5,239 nucleotides of DNA from an uncultured Paracoccaceae bacterium (GCA_938038825.1 CALHST010000239.1:1-5239), one strand, 5' to 3'. Positions 1 to 5,007 are shown, counted from the stretch's first letter. The notes: generated by a model from the sequence alone, not told the origin. Translations and numbers: made by a program.

Positions 1-125
1 CCACGCCGCTGAGATGACGTGAAATGCAAGCCCTTCGGGTGCGGCGGATTTTGCCTGTGAACTGCGTTACATCTCTTTGAAAGAGAATGACTATTTCGGC
101 ACAGATGTGCCGCGTCACAAACAAA

Positions 126-169
126 ATCTGCCGCACTGACGGCGCAGCATTAATGGGTCCTGACCCTAG
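126..169. mobile_element. Right end of an insertion-sequence-like element, truncated by the left edge
   Basis: The stretch 144-165 (GCAGCATTAATGGGTCCTGACC) followed by CTAG at 166-169 matches both arms of the palindrome at 5004-5064. Read on the minus strand from 169 down to 129, 37 of 41 bases match 5004-5044, so the likeness goes past the terminal repeat into subterminal sequence. No partner terminal repeat exists in bases 1-125, so the rest of the element should lie to the left of the window. The flanking CTAG fits the YTAR target duplication of the IS5 group; it would also fit a TA duplication inside CTAG, as in IS630/Tc1-like elements. The family is therefore inferred, not shown. Bases 1-125 hold no recognisable transposase, only a short palindrome at 97-112 (CGGCACA and TGTGCCG). 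Confidence 0.6.
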
Positions 170-327
170 ACATGCGACCTGATGGATTGGCTGTGCGTGG
201 CTTTCAAAGACTGCAAAGACTTCTGCGATAGGTCGGGCGTTTTTTGAGTATTTTTGGAACGATGAAGCGGCGTTTTACCTTGCGCGAACTGAGGTCAATG
301 CGACCTGCATTTTGAGAGAGTCACGGG
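170..327. other. Non-coding stretch with no recognised gene
   Basis: No convincing coding frame is seen on either strand between the mobile element end and the stop of the small minus-strand gene. The stretch holds a direct repeat CAAAGACT at 205-212 and 214-221, a T-run at 240-245, a copy of the TATTTTT...GAAG motif at 246-267, and a weak hairpin AGGTC-aatgc-GACCT at 293-307. None of these is strong enough to call a terminator. Confidence 0.5.
246..267 (+). repeat. Intergenic TATTTTT...GAAG motif, copy A
   Basis: The core GTATTTTTGGAACGATGAAG (248-267) resembles ATATTTTTCGCAAAAAGAAG at 2592-2611. Over 22 aligned bases, 15 are identical. I remember near-identical strings as frequent between genes in Rhodobacteraceae genomes, but that cannot be verified here. 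No function is known to me. This copy lacks the palindrome array that precedes the second copy. Confidence 0.4.
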
Positions 328-435
328 CTAGTCCTTGTCGTCTTTTGTTTTCTTGGCTTGAAGATGGCGAAAAAGGAAAAACAACCCCACGAATAATCCA
401 ATCCAAAACACTATATCTACAAGCCAGATTGGCAT
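328..435 (-). CDS. Small single-pass membrane protein (35 aa), unknown function
   Basis: The reading frame runs from ATG (435-433) to TAG (330-328) on the minus strand and encodes 35 residues. An AAGGAA ribosome binding site lies at plus positions 441-446, with the AGGA core six bases before the ATG; this spacing is ideal and is the strongest argument for a real gene. Residues 3-22 (IWLVDIVFWIGLFVGLFFLF) form one hydrophobic helix containing two tryptophans, and the tail from residue 23 is strongly charged (RHLQAKK, then K and D residues). By the positive-inside rule the C-terminus should face the cytoplasm. The gene diverges from the MarR-type regulator, with 243 bp between the two starts. 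I do not recognise the family. It is short enough for automatic gene callers to miss. The alternative, a chance frame, is made less likely by the combined binding site and clean membrane topology. Confidence 0.65.
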   Translation of the reverse strand: MPIWLVDIVFWIGLFVGLFFLFRHLQAKKTKDDKD

Positions 436-461
436 CTGAATTCCTTTTAACCAAGGCTGCC

Positions 462-569
462 GTGAGCCTGACCCAAGTTTGATATGTAGGGTGAGCTTTA
501 GCTCACGCTGTGTTCTGTCGCAATTGCGCCACTGTCTTTGCTGAAGTCGCCTAAGCTGTCAATGTGAGC
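462..569. promoter_or_regulatory. Cluster of GTGAGC half-sites, including a perfect palindrome
   Basis: The hexamer GTGAGC occurs at 462-467, 491-496 and 564-569, and as its complement GCTCAC at 501-506. The middle pair makes a perfect palindrome GTGAGCT-TT-AGCTCAC at 491-506. All copies lie between the starts of the small minus-strand gene and the MarR-type gene. Four copies of a hexamer in 108 bp is far above chance for random sequence. A transcription factor binding region is inferred. The palindrome has no T-run on either side, so it is not a terminator. The factor is unknown. Confidence 0.4.
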
Positions 570-609
570 GATCAGACTGAAGGCCGTGTTTTTCGGAACC
601 AAACGGCGC

Positions 610-638
610 TTGTTTTTGGTACTGGGCAGACGTATTAG
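610..638 (+). promoter_or_regulatory. Candidate promoter of the MarR-type gene
   Basis: TTGTTT (610-615) and TATTAG (633-638) are separated by 17 bases and resemble housekeeping sigma -35 and -10 boxes. Transcription would start near 645, giving a leader of about 35 bases. The -10 box and start point overlap the inverted repeat at 635-654, as expected for a repressor-controlled promoter. The -35 box matches consensus only in its TTG, so the call is tentative. Confidence 0.4.
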
Positions 639-654
639 TTTGAAATGTAACTAA
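635..654. promoter_or_regulatory. Candidate MarR operator (20-bp inverted repeat)
   Basis: TTAGTTTGAAATGTAACTAA has perfect 6-bp arms (TTAGTT and AACTAA) around an 8-bp spacer. It ends 24 bp before the start of the MarR-type gene and overlaps the predicted -10 box and transcription start. MarR dimers typically bind AT-rich inverted repeats of 16-20 bp and repress their own genes, so this is the best candidate for an autoregulatory operator. Binding is inferred from position and symmetry only. Confidence 0.5.
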
Positions 655-678
655 ATTGACGGTTGTGGCCCCAACTTC

Positions 679-1122
679 ATGGCAGATGATTTCGATCTTA
701 CTGGTTTTTTACCCTATGCCCTTACGCAAGCGGCTGACGCCTTAAGCCTTGAATTCCAAAACATCTACAAAGGGCAGTACGGCATGTTGCGGACCGAGTG
801 GCGTGTCCTTTTCCACCTTGGGCAATACGGCCCCATGACTGCAAAACACATTTGCGAGCGTGGTCGGTTGCATAAAACCAAAGTCAGCCGGGCTGTCGCC
901 GCATTGGAAGACAAACGATATTTGACGCGCACTGCTCTTGAATTCGACCGTCGTCACGAGGAATTGCAACTGACCAAATCAGGGCTTGGGGTGTTTTCCA
1001 GCTTGAAAGCAGAAGCACATGCGTTTGATGCGCGGGTCAGGGCCACAATGACCGAAGACGAAGCAAAGGTGTTGCAAAGATGCGTGATGCGCATCGCAGG
1101 ATTAGAAACCACGTCACCGTAA
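679..1122 (+). CDS. MarR-family winged-helix transcriptional regulator
   Basis: The protein has 147 residues, the usual MarR length. An N-terminal helix region (about 10-45) for dimer contacts leads into LRTEWRVLFHL (37-47), the hallmark entry to the winged helix. The helix-turn-helix spans about 52-79, with recognition helix KTKVSRAVAALED (66-78), followed by a wing whose tip has D90-R91-R92. The sequence after the wing (LQLTKSG, 96-102) is also typical, and residues 103-140 form the C-terminal dimer helices. It should act in the cytoplasm as a dimeric, probably ligand- or redox-responsive repressor. Cysteines are at 59 and 135; the N-terminal redox cysteine of OhrR-type members is not seen. 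The inverted repeat at 635-654 suggests autoregulation. There is no clear Shine-Dalgarno before the ATG, so initiation may be weak. The next gene starts 8 bases after the stop, so the two are probably one operon. The effector is unknown. Confidence 0.9.
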   Translation: MADDFDLTGFLPYALTQAADALSLEFQNIYKGQYGMLRTEWRVLFHLGQYGPMTAKHICERGRLHKTKVSRAVAALEDKRYLTRTALEFDRRHEELQLTKSGLGVFSSLKAEAHAFDARVRATMTEDEAKVLQRCVMRIAGLETTSP

Positions 1123-1130
1123 GTGAGGCA

Positions 1131-1397
1131 ATGATGCAGGCATCTGAAGACAGTGTTCGCGCGCTGACCGCGGAACTTAGCAAATTAAACAACCACCGTT
1201 TTATCAAGGTTCAAAACTCTGTTTGGCGGTTGATCCTATTTCAATTTGCACGGGGATTGGCGTTTGGATTGGGAACTCTGATGGGGGCGACTGTGTTGGT
1301 CTCTTTGATTGCGTGGTGGGCCAGCCAATTCTCGTTCATTCCCATTCTGGGCGAATGGATGACCCAAATAGTTCAGCAAATGGAAAACGGTCGATAA
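1131..1397 (+). CDS. DUF5665-like small membrane protein
   Basis: The protein has 88 residues from the chosen ATG. A GAGG at 1125-1128 precedes twin ATG codons at 1131 and 1134; its spacing of five bases fits the second one slightly better, so translation may start at residue 2. A longer in-frame start at 1080 would lie inside the MarR gene and is less likely. Residues 10-33 form a polar amphipathic stretch containing LNNHRFIKVQNSVWRL (19-34). The glycine-rich segment GLAFGLGTLMGATVLVSLIAW (42-62) is a membrane helix, followed by the FIPILGEW motif (69-76). The pattern (NHRFI, RGLAFGLGT, FIPILG) matches what I know of DUF5665 proteins, which have no established function. The eight-base gap from the regulator suggests co-transcription and possible translational coupling, and so a target or partner of that regulator. 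The family name is from memory. Confidence 0.78.
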   Translation: MMQASEDSVRALTAELSKLNNHRFIKVQNSVWRLILFQFARGLAFGLGTLMGATVLVSLIAWWASQFSFIPILGEWMTQIVQQMENGR

Positions 1398-1504
1398 GCC
1401 GAGACGTTAACCGACAAGAAACCAACATCTCACTCTTGCTTTGCGCTTTCTTCACAAAAGTCGCATTACCAAAAGGCTTTATTGAGGATTGCAAGAGCGC
1501 GATC

Positions 1505-2002
1505 ATGGTGTTGTTAGTTGGACTTTTTATTTTATGTGCCGTCGTGGCGGTCACAATTGCGCGGCGTAAATCCCGCGAGCGTGTTGAAGAAGAAGATGTG
1601 GCGCAAGGCGACTTGCAGGCCTTGATGGAACACGATTTACAGATGCTGACCGCGCATCCGTCTTTGGGTGACGAGACGGGCAACGATCACGAGAAACACG
1701 CGGACGACGCGTCGTTGGAACGGTCAACGAAAGCCCGGAACGCGGATTCACGACGTGTGATCCCGCTGGTCTTTCACGACAGTGACACGGAAGAACTGTT
1801 TTTGCTATGGGACGATGCGGATGATTTAGAGCCGGTTGTTTCGGTGTCCCCCGATGCGGACAACCCAAATGTGACGCGTATCTATATGAACGGTGATCTG
1901 GTGGCCCGGGTTTCCTGTACACATGACATTGCCGTGGACGATGTGGGGCTTATGCCGCAAAGCGCTGCGAATTCATTGGGATTACTGCCCATCGCGGCTT
2001 GA
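1505..2002 (+). CDS. Membrane-anchored acidic protein, unknown function
   Basis: The protein has 165 residues from ATG 1505. Residues 1-19 are hydrophobic (MVLLVGLFILCAVVAVTIA) and are followed by the basic stretch RRKSRER, which indicates a signal anchor with a cytoplasmic tail. Residues 28-83 are charged, acidic and probably disordered. The C-terminal part (about 85-165) looks folded: VIPLVFHDS, LFLLWDDADDLEP, a proline- and aspartate-rich turn (SPDADNPNV), then TRIYMNGDLVARV and a DDVGLMP motif. I have a weak memory of similar C-terminal segments in Rhodobacteraceae proteins annotated as calcium-binding or RTX-like, but no RTX nonapeptides are present. The frame stays open upstream to 1223, but that part overlaps the DUF5665-like gene and lacks a hydrophobic N-terminus. 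The ribosome binding site is weak: AAGAG (1493-1497) lies 7 bases before the ATG. The gap to the previous gene is 107 bp. Confidence 0.7.
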   Translation: MVLLVGLFILCAVVAVTIARRKSRERVEEEDVAQGDLQALMEHDLQMLTAHPSLGDETGNDHEKHADDASLERSTKARNADSRRVIPLVFHDSDTEELFLLWDDADDLEPVVSVSPDADNPNVTRIYMNGDLVARVSCTHDIAVDDVGLMPQSAANSLGLLPIAA

Positions 2003-2029
2003 TCCCGCACAAACCTTTCAAATAATGTT

Positions 2030-2058
2030 TTGCGTCGCTGTTGAAAGCTGTCTATACG
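2030..2058 (+). promoter_or_regulatory. Candidate rpsO promoter
   Basis: TTGCGT (2030-2035) and TATACG (2053-2058) are separated by 17 bases. The -10 box matches TATAAT at four of six positions and the -35 box matches TTGACA at three. Transcription would begin near 2065, right at the start of the leader hairpins, giving a leader of about 95 bases. The position fits a separate promoter for rpsO after the unrelated upstream gene. Confidence 0.35.
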
Positions 2059-2063
2059 CGCGC

Positions 2064-2155
2064 ATCCCGGTTGGTCATTGACCGAGTCGGGATTTCTTGG
2101 CCCTGCGCTGGACGACATCCCGGCCTGCGGCGTCCACTTTATTCCTGAAAGGAGT
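2064..2155 (+). promoter_or_regulatory. Structured rpsO leader, candidate S15 autoregulatory element
   Basis: Three hairpins can be drawn in a row. Hairpin one pairs ATCCCG (2064-2069) with CGGGAT (2088-2093), with an inner GGTC-att-GACC stem (2073-2083). Hairpin two pairs TGGACG (2109-2114) with CGTCCA (2131-2136), then CCG (2120-2122) with CGG (2128-2130) beyond a 5-base bulge. Hairpin three (2141-2155) pairs ATTCCT with AGGAGT and hides the Shine-Dalgarno sequence. S15 represses its own translation in several bacterial groups through different leader structures, so a regulatory role is plausible. It is inferred here from position and base pairing only. Hairpin one, followed by TTTCTT, could instead be the terminator of the upstream gene. 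Confidence 0.4.
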
Positions 2156-2160
2156 TTACG

Positions 2161-2430
2161 ATGTCGATTACTGCTGAAGAAAAAGCACGCTTGATGAAAG
2201 AATTCGCCACTAAAGAAGGCGATACAGGGTCCCCTGAAGTTCAAGTTGCTATTCTGACCTCGCGTATCACAACGCTGACAGAACACTTCAAAACGCACAA
2301 GAAAGACAACCATGGTCGTCGCGGCCTTTTGAAAATGGTTGCTTTGCGTCGGAAGCTATTGGATTACACCAAAGCCAAAGACGAAGCGCGTTACCAAGAT
2401 CTGATCAAACGTCTCGGCATTCGCCGCTAA
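2161..2430 (+). CDS. rpsO: 30S ribosomal protein S15
   Basis: The protein has 89 residues, the normal length for S15 (uS15). S15 is a primary binder of 16S rRNA in the central domain of the small subunit and nucleates assembly of the platform. The diagnostic segments are present: EFATKEGDTGSPEVQVAILT (14-33), the helix LTEHFKTHKKDNHGRRGLLK (39-58), which contacts rRNA and where the HxRRGLL core is intact, the RRKLLDY segment (63-69), and the C-terminal RYQDLIKRLGIRR. The start is certain: AGGAG lies six bases before ATG and the family N-terminus fits. In many bacteria rpsO sits between truB and pnp; neither is in this window, so the gene appears displaced or stands alone. It has its own leader structures upstream and a strong terminator downstream, so it is probably a single-gene transcript. 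Confidence 0.98.
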   Translation: MSITAEEKARLMKEFATKEGDTGSPEVQVAILTSRITTLTEHFKTHKKDNHGRRGLLKMVALRRKLLDYTKAKDEARYQDLIKRLGIRR

Positions 2431-2447
2431 ACGATTGCATCGTTTTT
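2429..2447 (+). terminator. Small hairpin with T-run overlapping the rpsO stop codon
   Basis: AAACGAT (2429-2435) pairs with ATCGTTT (2439-2445) over a 3-base loop, and Ts continue to 2447. The left arm uses the last two bases of the TAA stop. It is AT-rich and weaker than the terminator that follows. It may be an auxiliary terminator or a 3'-end stabilising hairpin. Confidence 0.4.
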
Positions 2448-2450
2448 GGA

Positions 2451-2479
2451 AAGGCCCCTGCTTTGCGGGGGCTTTTTTT
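2451..2479 (+). terminator. Rho-independent terminator of rpsO
   Basis: The stem pairs GCCCCTGC (2454-2461) with GCGGGGGC (2465-2472) around a TTT loop, with one G-T wobble, and is followed directly by seven Ts (2473-2479). AAG before the stem can extend the pairing into the T-run. This is a textbook intrinsic terminator on the plus strand. It should separate rpsO from the methyltransferase gene. Confidence 0.93.
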
Positions 2480-2496
2480 GTGGTCAGCAGGATTGA

Positions 2497-2583
2497 GCGC
2501 CTGCGGCGCACGTGGTGATGCGCGCCTTCGGCGCTTGAAATGGTGCGCGCCTGCGGCGCGACAAATGCGAGGCGCTGCCTCGC
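2497..2583. repeat. Array of four short GC palindromes, the first three at 25-bp period
   Basis: Three copies of GCGCC-tnc-GGCGC lie at 2497-2509, 2522-2534 and 2547-2559, with centres exactly 25 bp apart. A fourth, different palindrome GCGAGGC-gct-GCCTCGC follows at 2567-2583, centred 22 bp further on. The bases between the palindromes are only loosely alike (for example ATGC, GGTGC and ATGC before each next unit). The array lies in the 180-bp gap between the rpsO terminator and the methyltransferase gene and ends next to the motif at 2590-2611. It resembles REP-type intergenic palindromes. The function is unknown. Confidence 0.7.
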
Positions 2584-2589
2584 GCTCCG

Positions 2590-2611
2590 GGATATTTTTC
2601 GCAAAAAGAAG
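2590..2611 (+). repeat. Intergenic TATTTTT...GAAG motif, copy B
   Basis: ATATTTTTCGCAAAAAGAAG (2592-2611) matches copy A at 246-267 in 15 of 22 aligned bases. It directly follows the palindrome array and ends 48 bp before the methyltransferase start. The pairing of GC palindromes with this AT-rich motif fits my memory of a recurrent Rhodobacteraceae intergenic element. Confidence 0.4.
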
Positions 2612-2659
2612 AATTGGGATGGGGTTTTATCACCTTCTGCATTGCCATAGGGCTGGAGC

Positions 2660-3757
2660 ATGGAAATCTTCATTGTCACAGCACCCGGTCTGGAAGGCGT
2701 TCTTGCACAAGAAGCGCGTGACTTGGGAATGACCGTTACGGCGACAAGTCCCGGTGGGGTCACCGCGGAGGGTGACTGGGCGGACATACATTTGGCCAAT
2801 CGCAATTTACGCGGCGCGACGCGTGTTTTGGCGCGGCTGACCGCCTTTCGGGCAATGCATTTGGCGCAATTGGACAAGCGTGCGCGCAAGTTGCCGTGGG
2901 CCGATTGGCTGCGCCCTGATGTATCGGTGCGTGTGGATGCTGTTTGCAGGAAATCGCGGATCTATCATCACAAAGCGGCGGCGCAGCGCATTGAACGGGC
3001 TGTTTCCGAGACATTGGGGGCTGGGGTAGGTGCTGATGCGGATGTCACGTTAAAAGTGCGCATCGAAGATGACTTGTGCACAATTTCGGTCGATACATCC
3101 GGCCCGTCGCTGCATAAGCGCGGTTTGAAAGAGCAGGTCAACAAAGCCCCGATGCGCGAAACTTTGGCGGCTTTGTTTCTGCGTTCATGCGGGTTTGATG
3201 GCACGGAGCCTGTGTTGGACCCAATGTGCGGATCCGGCACCTTTCCAATCGAGGCGGCTGAGGTGGCGTTGGGGTTGATACCAGGGCGGGCGCGATCCTT
3301 TGCGTTTGAGCGCTTGGCTGGGTTTGACGAAAGCTCCGCATTTGAAAATCCGCCCGCCAAAAGCTGTGAACCGATGTTCTTTGGGTCAGACCGCGACATG
3401 GGTGCGATAGCCATGAGCACGGCCAATGCGGCCCGGGCTGGCGTGGAGGCTGTCACACAGTTTGAGCATTGCGCAATTTCGGACATTGTGCCGCCCACGC
3501 AGCAACCGGGTCTGGTGATTGTGAACCCCCCTTACGGCGGGCGCATTGGCAACAAAAAGCCGCTTTATGGGTTATATGCAGCCCTTGGGAGCAGACTTAT
3601 GTCCACGTTTCCGGGGTGGCGGGTTGGGCTGATCACGTCGGAGGGTGGTCTTGCCAAGACGACCGGGCTGCCTTGGGCCGCACCGGGGCCTATTGTGGAT
3701 CATGGCGGGACGAAAATACGTCTGTGGCAGACGGGGCCTTTGAAAACAAAATCGTGA
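2660..3757 (+). CDS. THUMP-domain class I SAM-dependent RNA methyltransferase (RlmL/COG0116 family)
   Basis: The protein has 365 residues. The N-terminus MEIFIVTAPGLEGVLAQEA is typical of this family, and a THUMP RNA-binding domain covers about 45-150 and ends in the family motif LHKRG (151-155). The Rossmann methyltransferase domain follows: VLDPMCGSGTFPIEAA (185-200) is motif I for SAM binding, GSDRD (242-246) carries the motif II acidic residue, and NPPYGG (289-294) is the catalytic motif IV of N2-guanine or similar amino methylation. The best-known relative is the N-terminal half of E. coli RlmL, which makes m2G2445 in 23S rRNA. The C-terminal RlmK half is absent, which is usual for stand-alone members. 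The exact target base is not proven. The start has AGGG (2649-2652) seven bases upstream; a closer GGAG is only one base from the ATG. It is probably transcribed alone, because a strong terminator precedes it. Confidence 0.93.
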   Translation: MEIFIVTAPGLEGVLAQEARDLGMTVTATSPGGVTAEGDWADIHLANRNLRGATRVLARLTAFRAMHLAQLDKRARKLPWADWLRPDVSVRVDAVCRKSRIYHHKAAAQRIERAVSETLGAGVGADADVTLKVRIEDDLCTISVDTSGPSLHKRGLKEQVNKAPMRETLAALFLRSCGFDGTEPVLDPMCGSGTFPIEAAEVALGLIPGRARSFAFERLAGFDESSAFENPPAKSCEPMFFGSDRDMGAIAMSTANAARAGVEAVTQFEHCAISDIVPPTQQPGLVIVNPPYGGRIGNKKPLYGLYAALGSRLMSTFPGWRVGLITSEGGLAKTTGLPWAAPGPIVDHGGTKIRLWQTGPLKTKS

Positions 3758-3770
3758 CGCAAAACAGCGC

Positions 3771-3792
3771 CAAATTGTTGATGTGCAATTTG
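3771..3792. repeat. AT-rich inverted repeat downstream of the methyltransferase gene
   Basis: CAAATTG (3771-3777) and CAATTTG (3786-3792) are perfect 7-bp arms around 8 bases, 13 bp after the methyltransferase stop. There is no T-run, so it is a poor intrinsic terminator. It could be an operator upstream of the kinase promoter or a weak 3'-end hairpin. Confidence 0.3.
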
Positions 3793-3806
3793 CAGAATTG
3801 TCATAA

Positions 3807-3834
3807 TTGGCAACCTCTGAGTCACATATTAAAT
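3807..3834 (+). promoter_or_regulatory. Candidate promoter of the histidine kinase gene
   Basis: TTGGCA (3807-3812) matches the -35 consensus at five of six positions. TTAAAT (3829-3834) lies 16 bases further and matches the -10 consensus at four of six. Transcription would start near 3841, leaving a leader of about 150 bases that contains the hairpin at 3899-3916. Confidence 0.4.
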
Positions 3835-3898
3835 CCTCAGAACATTGATTGTGCAGGCTTTTCTTATGTGTTGTGGCCGTCTATCCGCGCCACGGCAT

Positions 3899-3916
3899 TG
3901 ATGCTGTTTAGCATCA
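3899..3916. promoter_or_regulatory. Perfect palindrome in the kinase leader
   Basis: TGATGCT (3899-3905) pairs with AGCATCA (3910-3916) over a GTTT loop. It lies 75 bp before the kinase start and has no T-run. It may be an operator or an RNA hairpin in the long leader; the sequence alone does not decide. Confidence 0.35.
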
Positions 3917-3990
3917 CAGCGTACGCATCCCTTACATTGTCTGAAACCCTTTTGCGTATCCTGTGCCCGTCTTGGTAAAGGATTTTGGCT

Positions 3991-5007
3991 GTGGCACGCC
4001 TTTTAATTTGGTTTGGCAGACATCGGGTCACGGGCCCTTCTGCTTTGGTCTTGGTTGTGTTCGCGACGCTTGCAACCATCGCTGCGCGTTCAGAAATCAT
4101 GATGATAACGGGCGCGGAGCCTGGATTTGAAGTTTTTTCGCCTGTCTTTTTGCTGCTGCCGCTGCTGACATCGCGGCGATATTGGATTCTGTGTTACGGA
4201 TTGGCACTGATTTATGGTTGGAACTGGATCTTGCCAAAAGATCAAACAGCCATTCGAAAATCGGTCATTTGCATCATCGTTTTGCTGGAAGCTTTGTTGA
4301 TTGGTGAGGTCATCAATACATTGCGTGTGGCCATTCGTGTGGCAGAACAGGCAAAAAGTCGTGCAGAACATTTACAAACCGAGCTGACACATCGTGTGCA
4401 GAATGTATTGGCGATTGTCCTCAGTTTGATTGCGGCTACGGATCGTCAAAACCACACAACGGCGTCCCGGGCGTTAGAGATTTTGCAAAACAAGGTGATG
4501 GCGTTGTGTCTTGCAAATCGGTCACTTCGGGTTGGTCCAAATGCGCCGGAATTTGAGCTGCAGGACTTCTTGCTTAACCTTCTATCCCCATACCAACCCC
4601 AAACGCCGCATCTTCCCGACGCGGTTCGCTTGTTGGGGCCACGTGTGATGTGTCCCGCCTCGATCCTGACACCGTTGGGATTGGCGGTGCACGAATTGGC
4701 AACAAATGCGGCAAAGCACGGAGCTTTGAGCGCAAAAGGTGGGAGTCTTTGCGTGGTTTGGAGCCTGTTTCCAGATCCGGGAACAGGTCAAATGCATCTG
4801 CGCGTGATATGGCAGGAAACCTTGCAAACGCCATTGCAGCCCCCCCTGCCCGCACCCAGAGAAGACAGCTTTGGAATGGGATTGATGGACACCTGTGCGC
4901 AGCAGTTAAACGGGCGGTTCACGCATCATTTGCGGTCAAGCGGCCTGCGCGCAACGTTTGAATGTCCGCTGCCTGACAGACCTGCAATTGTTGATCAGAA
5001 GACCTAG
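3991..5007 (+). CDS. Membrane-bound HWE/HisKA_2-type sensor histidine kinase
   Basis: From the GTG at 3991 the protein has 338 residues. AAAGGA (3977-3982) lies 8 bases before this GTG but only two before the in-frame TTG at 3985, so GTG is preferred; a TAA at 3976-3978 blocks any longer start. The N-terminal third has about four membrane segments (near 17-33, 46-60, 64-78 and 92-108) with short loops and no large periplasmic domain. A linker helix (about 110-130) leads to the H box ELTHRVQNVLAIVLSL with phosphoacceptor H134. The N box LAVHELATNAAKHGALS (231-247) has the histidine typical of HWE kinases, WQE (274-276) is the WxE motif, and FGMGLMD (294-300) is the G box. It should autophosphorylate at the membrane and pass phosphate to a response regulator. 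None is nearby, so it is an orphan. HWE kinases often feed the alphaproteobacterial general stress response; that role is only inferred here. The stop codon falls inside the first CTAG of the downstream mobile element. Confidence 0.9.
   Translation: MARLLIWFGRHRVTGPSALVLVVFATLATIAARSEIMMITGAEPGFEVFSPVFLLLPLLTSRRYWILCYGLALIYGWNWILPKDQTAIRKSVICIIVLLEALLIGEVINTLRVAIRVAEQAKSRAEHLQTELTHRVQNVLAIVLSLIAATDRQNHTTASRALEILQNKVMALCLANRSLRVGPNAPEFELQDFLLNLLSPYQPQTPHLPDAVRLLGPRVMCPASILTPLGLAVHELATNAAKHGALSAKGGSLCVVWSLFPDPGTGQMHLRVIWQETLQTPLQPPLPAPREDSFGMGLMDTCAQQLNGRFTHHLRSSGLRATFECPLPDRPAIVDQKT

Noticed and set aside
23..139. Open frame of 38 codons ending with TGA just before the mobile element end, a possible transposase C-terminus
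   Set aside because: An in-frame stop at 20-22 precedes it, it has no ATG or GTG start, and its residues match no transposase motif I recognise.
595..620. GGAAC upstream of the MarR gene as an EcfG-type general stress promoter
   Set aside because: No CGTT or similar -10 element lies 16-18 bases downstream, so the pair is incomplete.
1223..1504. Upstream extension of the acidic protein to an in-frame start at 1223
   Set aside because: It overlaps the DUF5665-like gene in another frame and looks like out-of-frame translation, whereas the ATG at 1505 gives a normal signal anchor.
2497..2583. The palindrome array as a CRISPR
   Set aside because: The repeats are only about 13 bp, the period of 25 bp is too short for spacers, and no cas gene is present.
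2968..3498. Long minus-strand frame of 176 codons inside the methyltransferase gene
   Set aside because: It is the antisense of a confidently identified gene, has biased composition and no family motifs.
3469..3978. Plus-strand frame of 169 codons overlapping the end of the methyltransferase gene
   Set aside because: Its first half is an out-of-frame reading of conserved methyltransferase motifs, and its second half has no recognisable domain or ribosome binding site.
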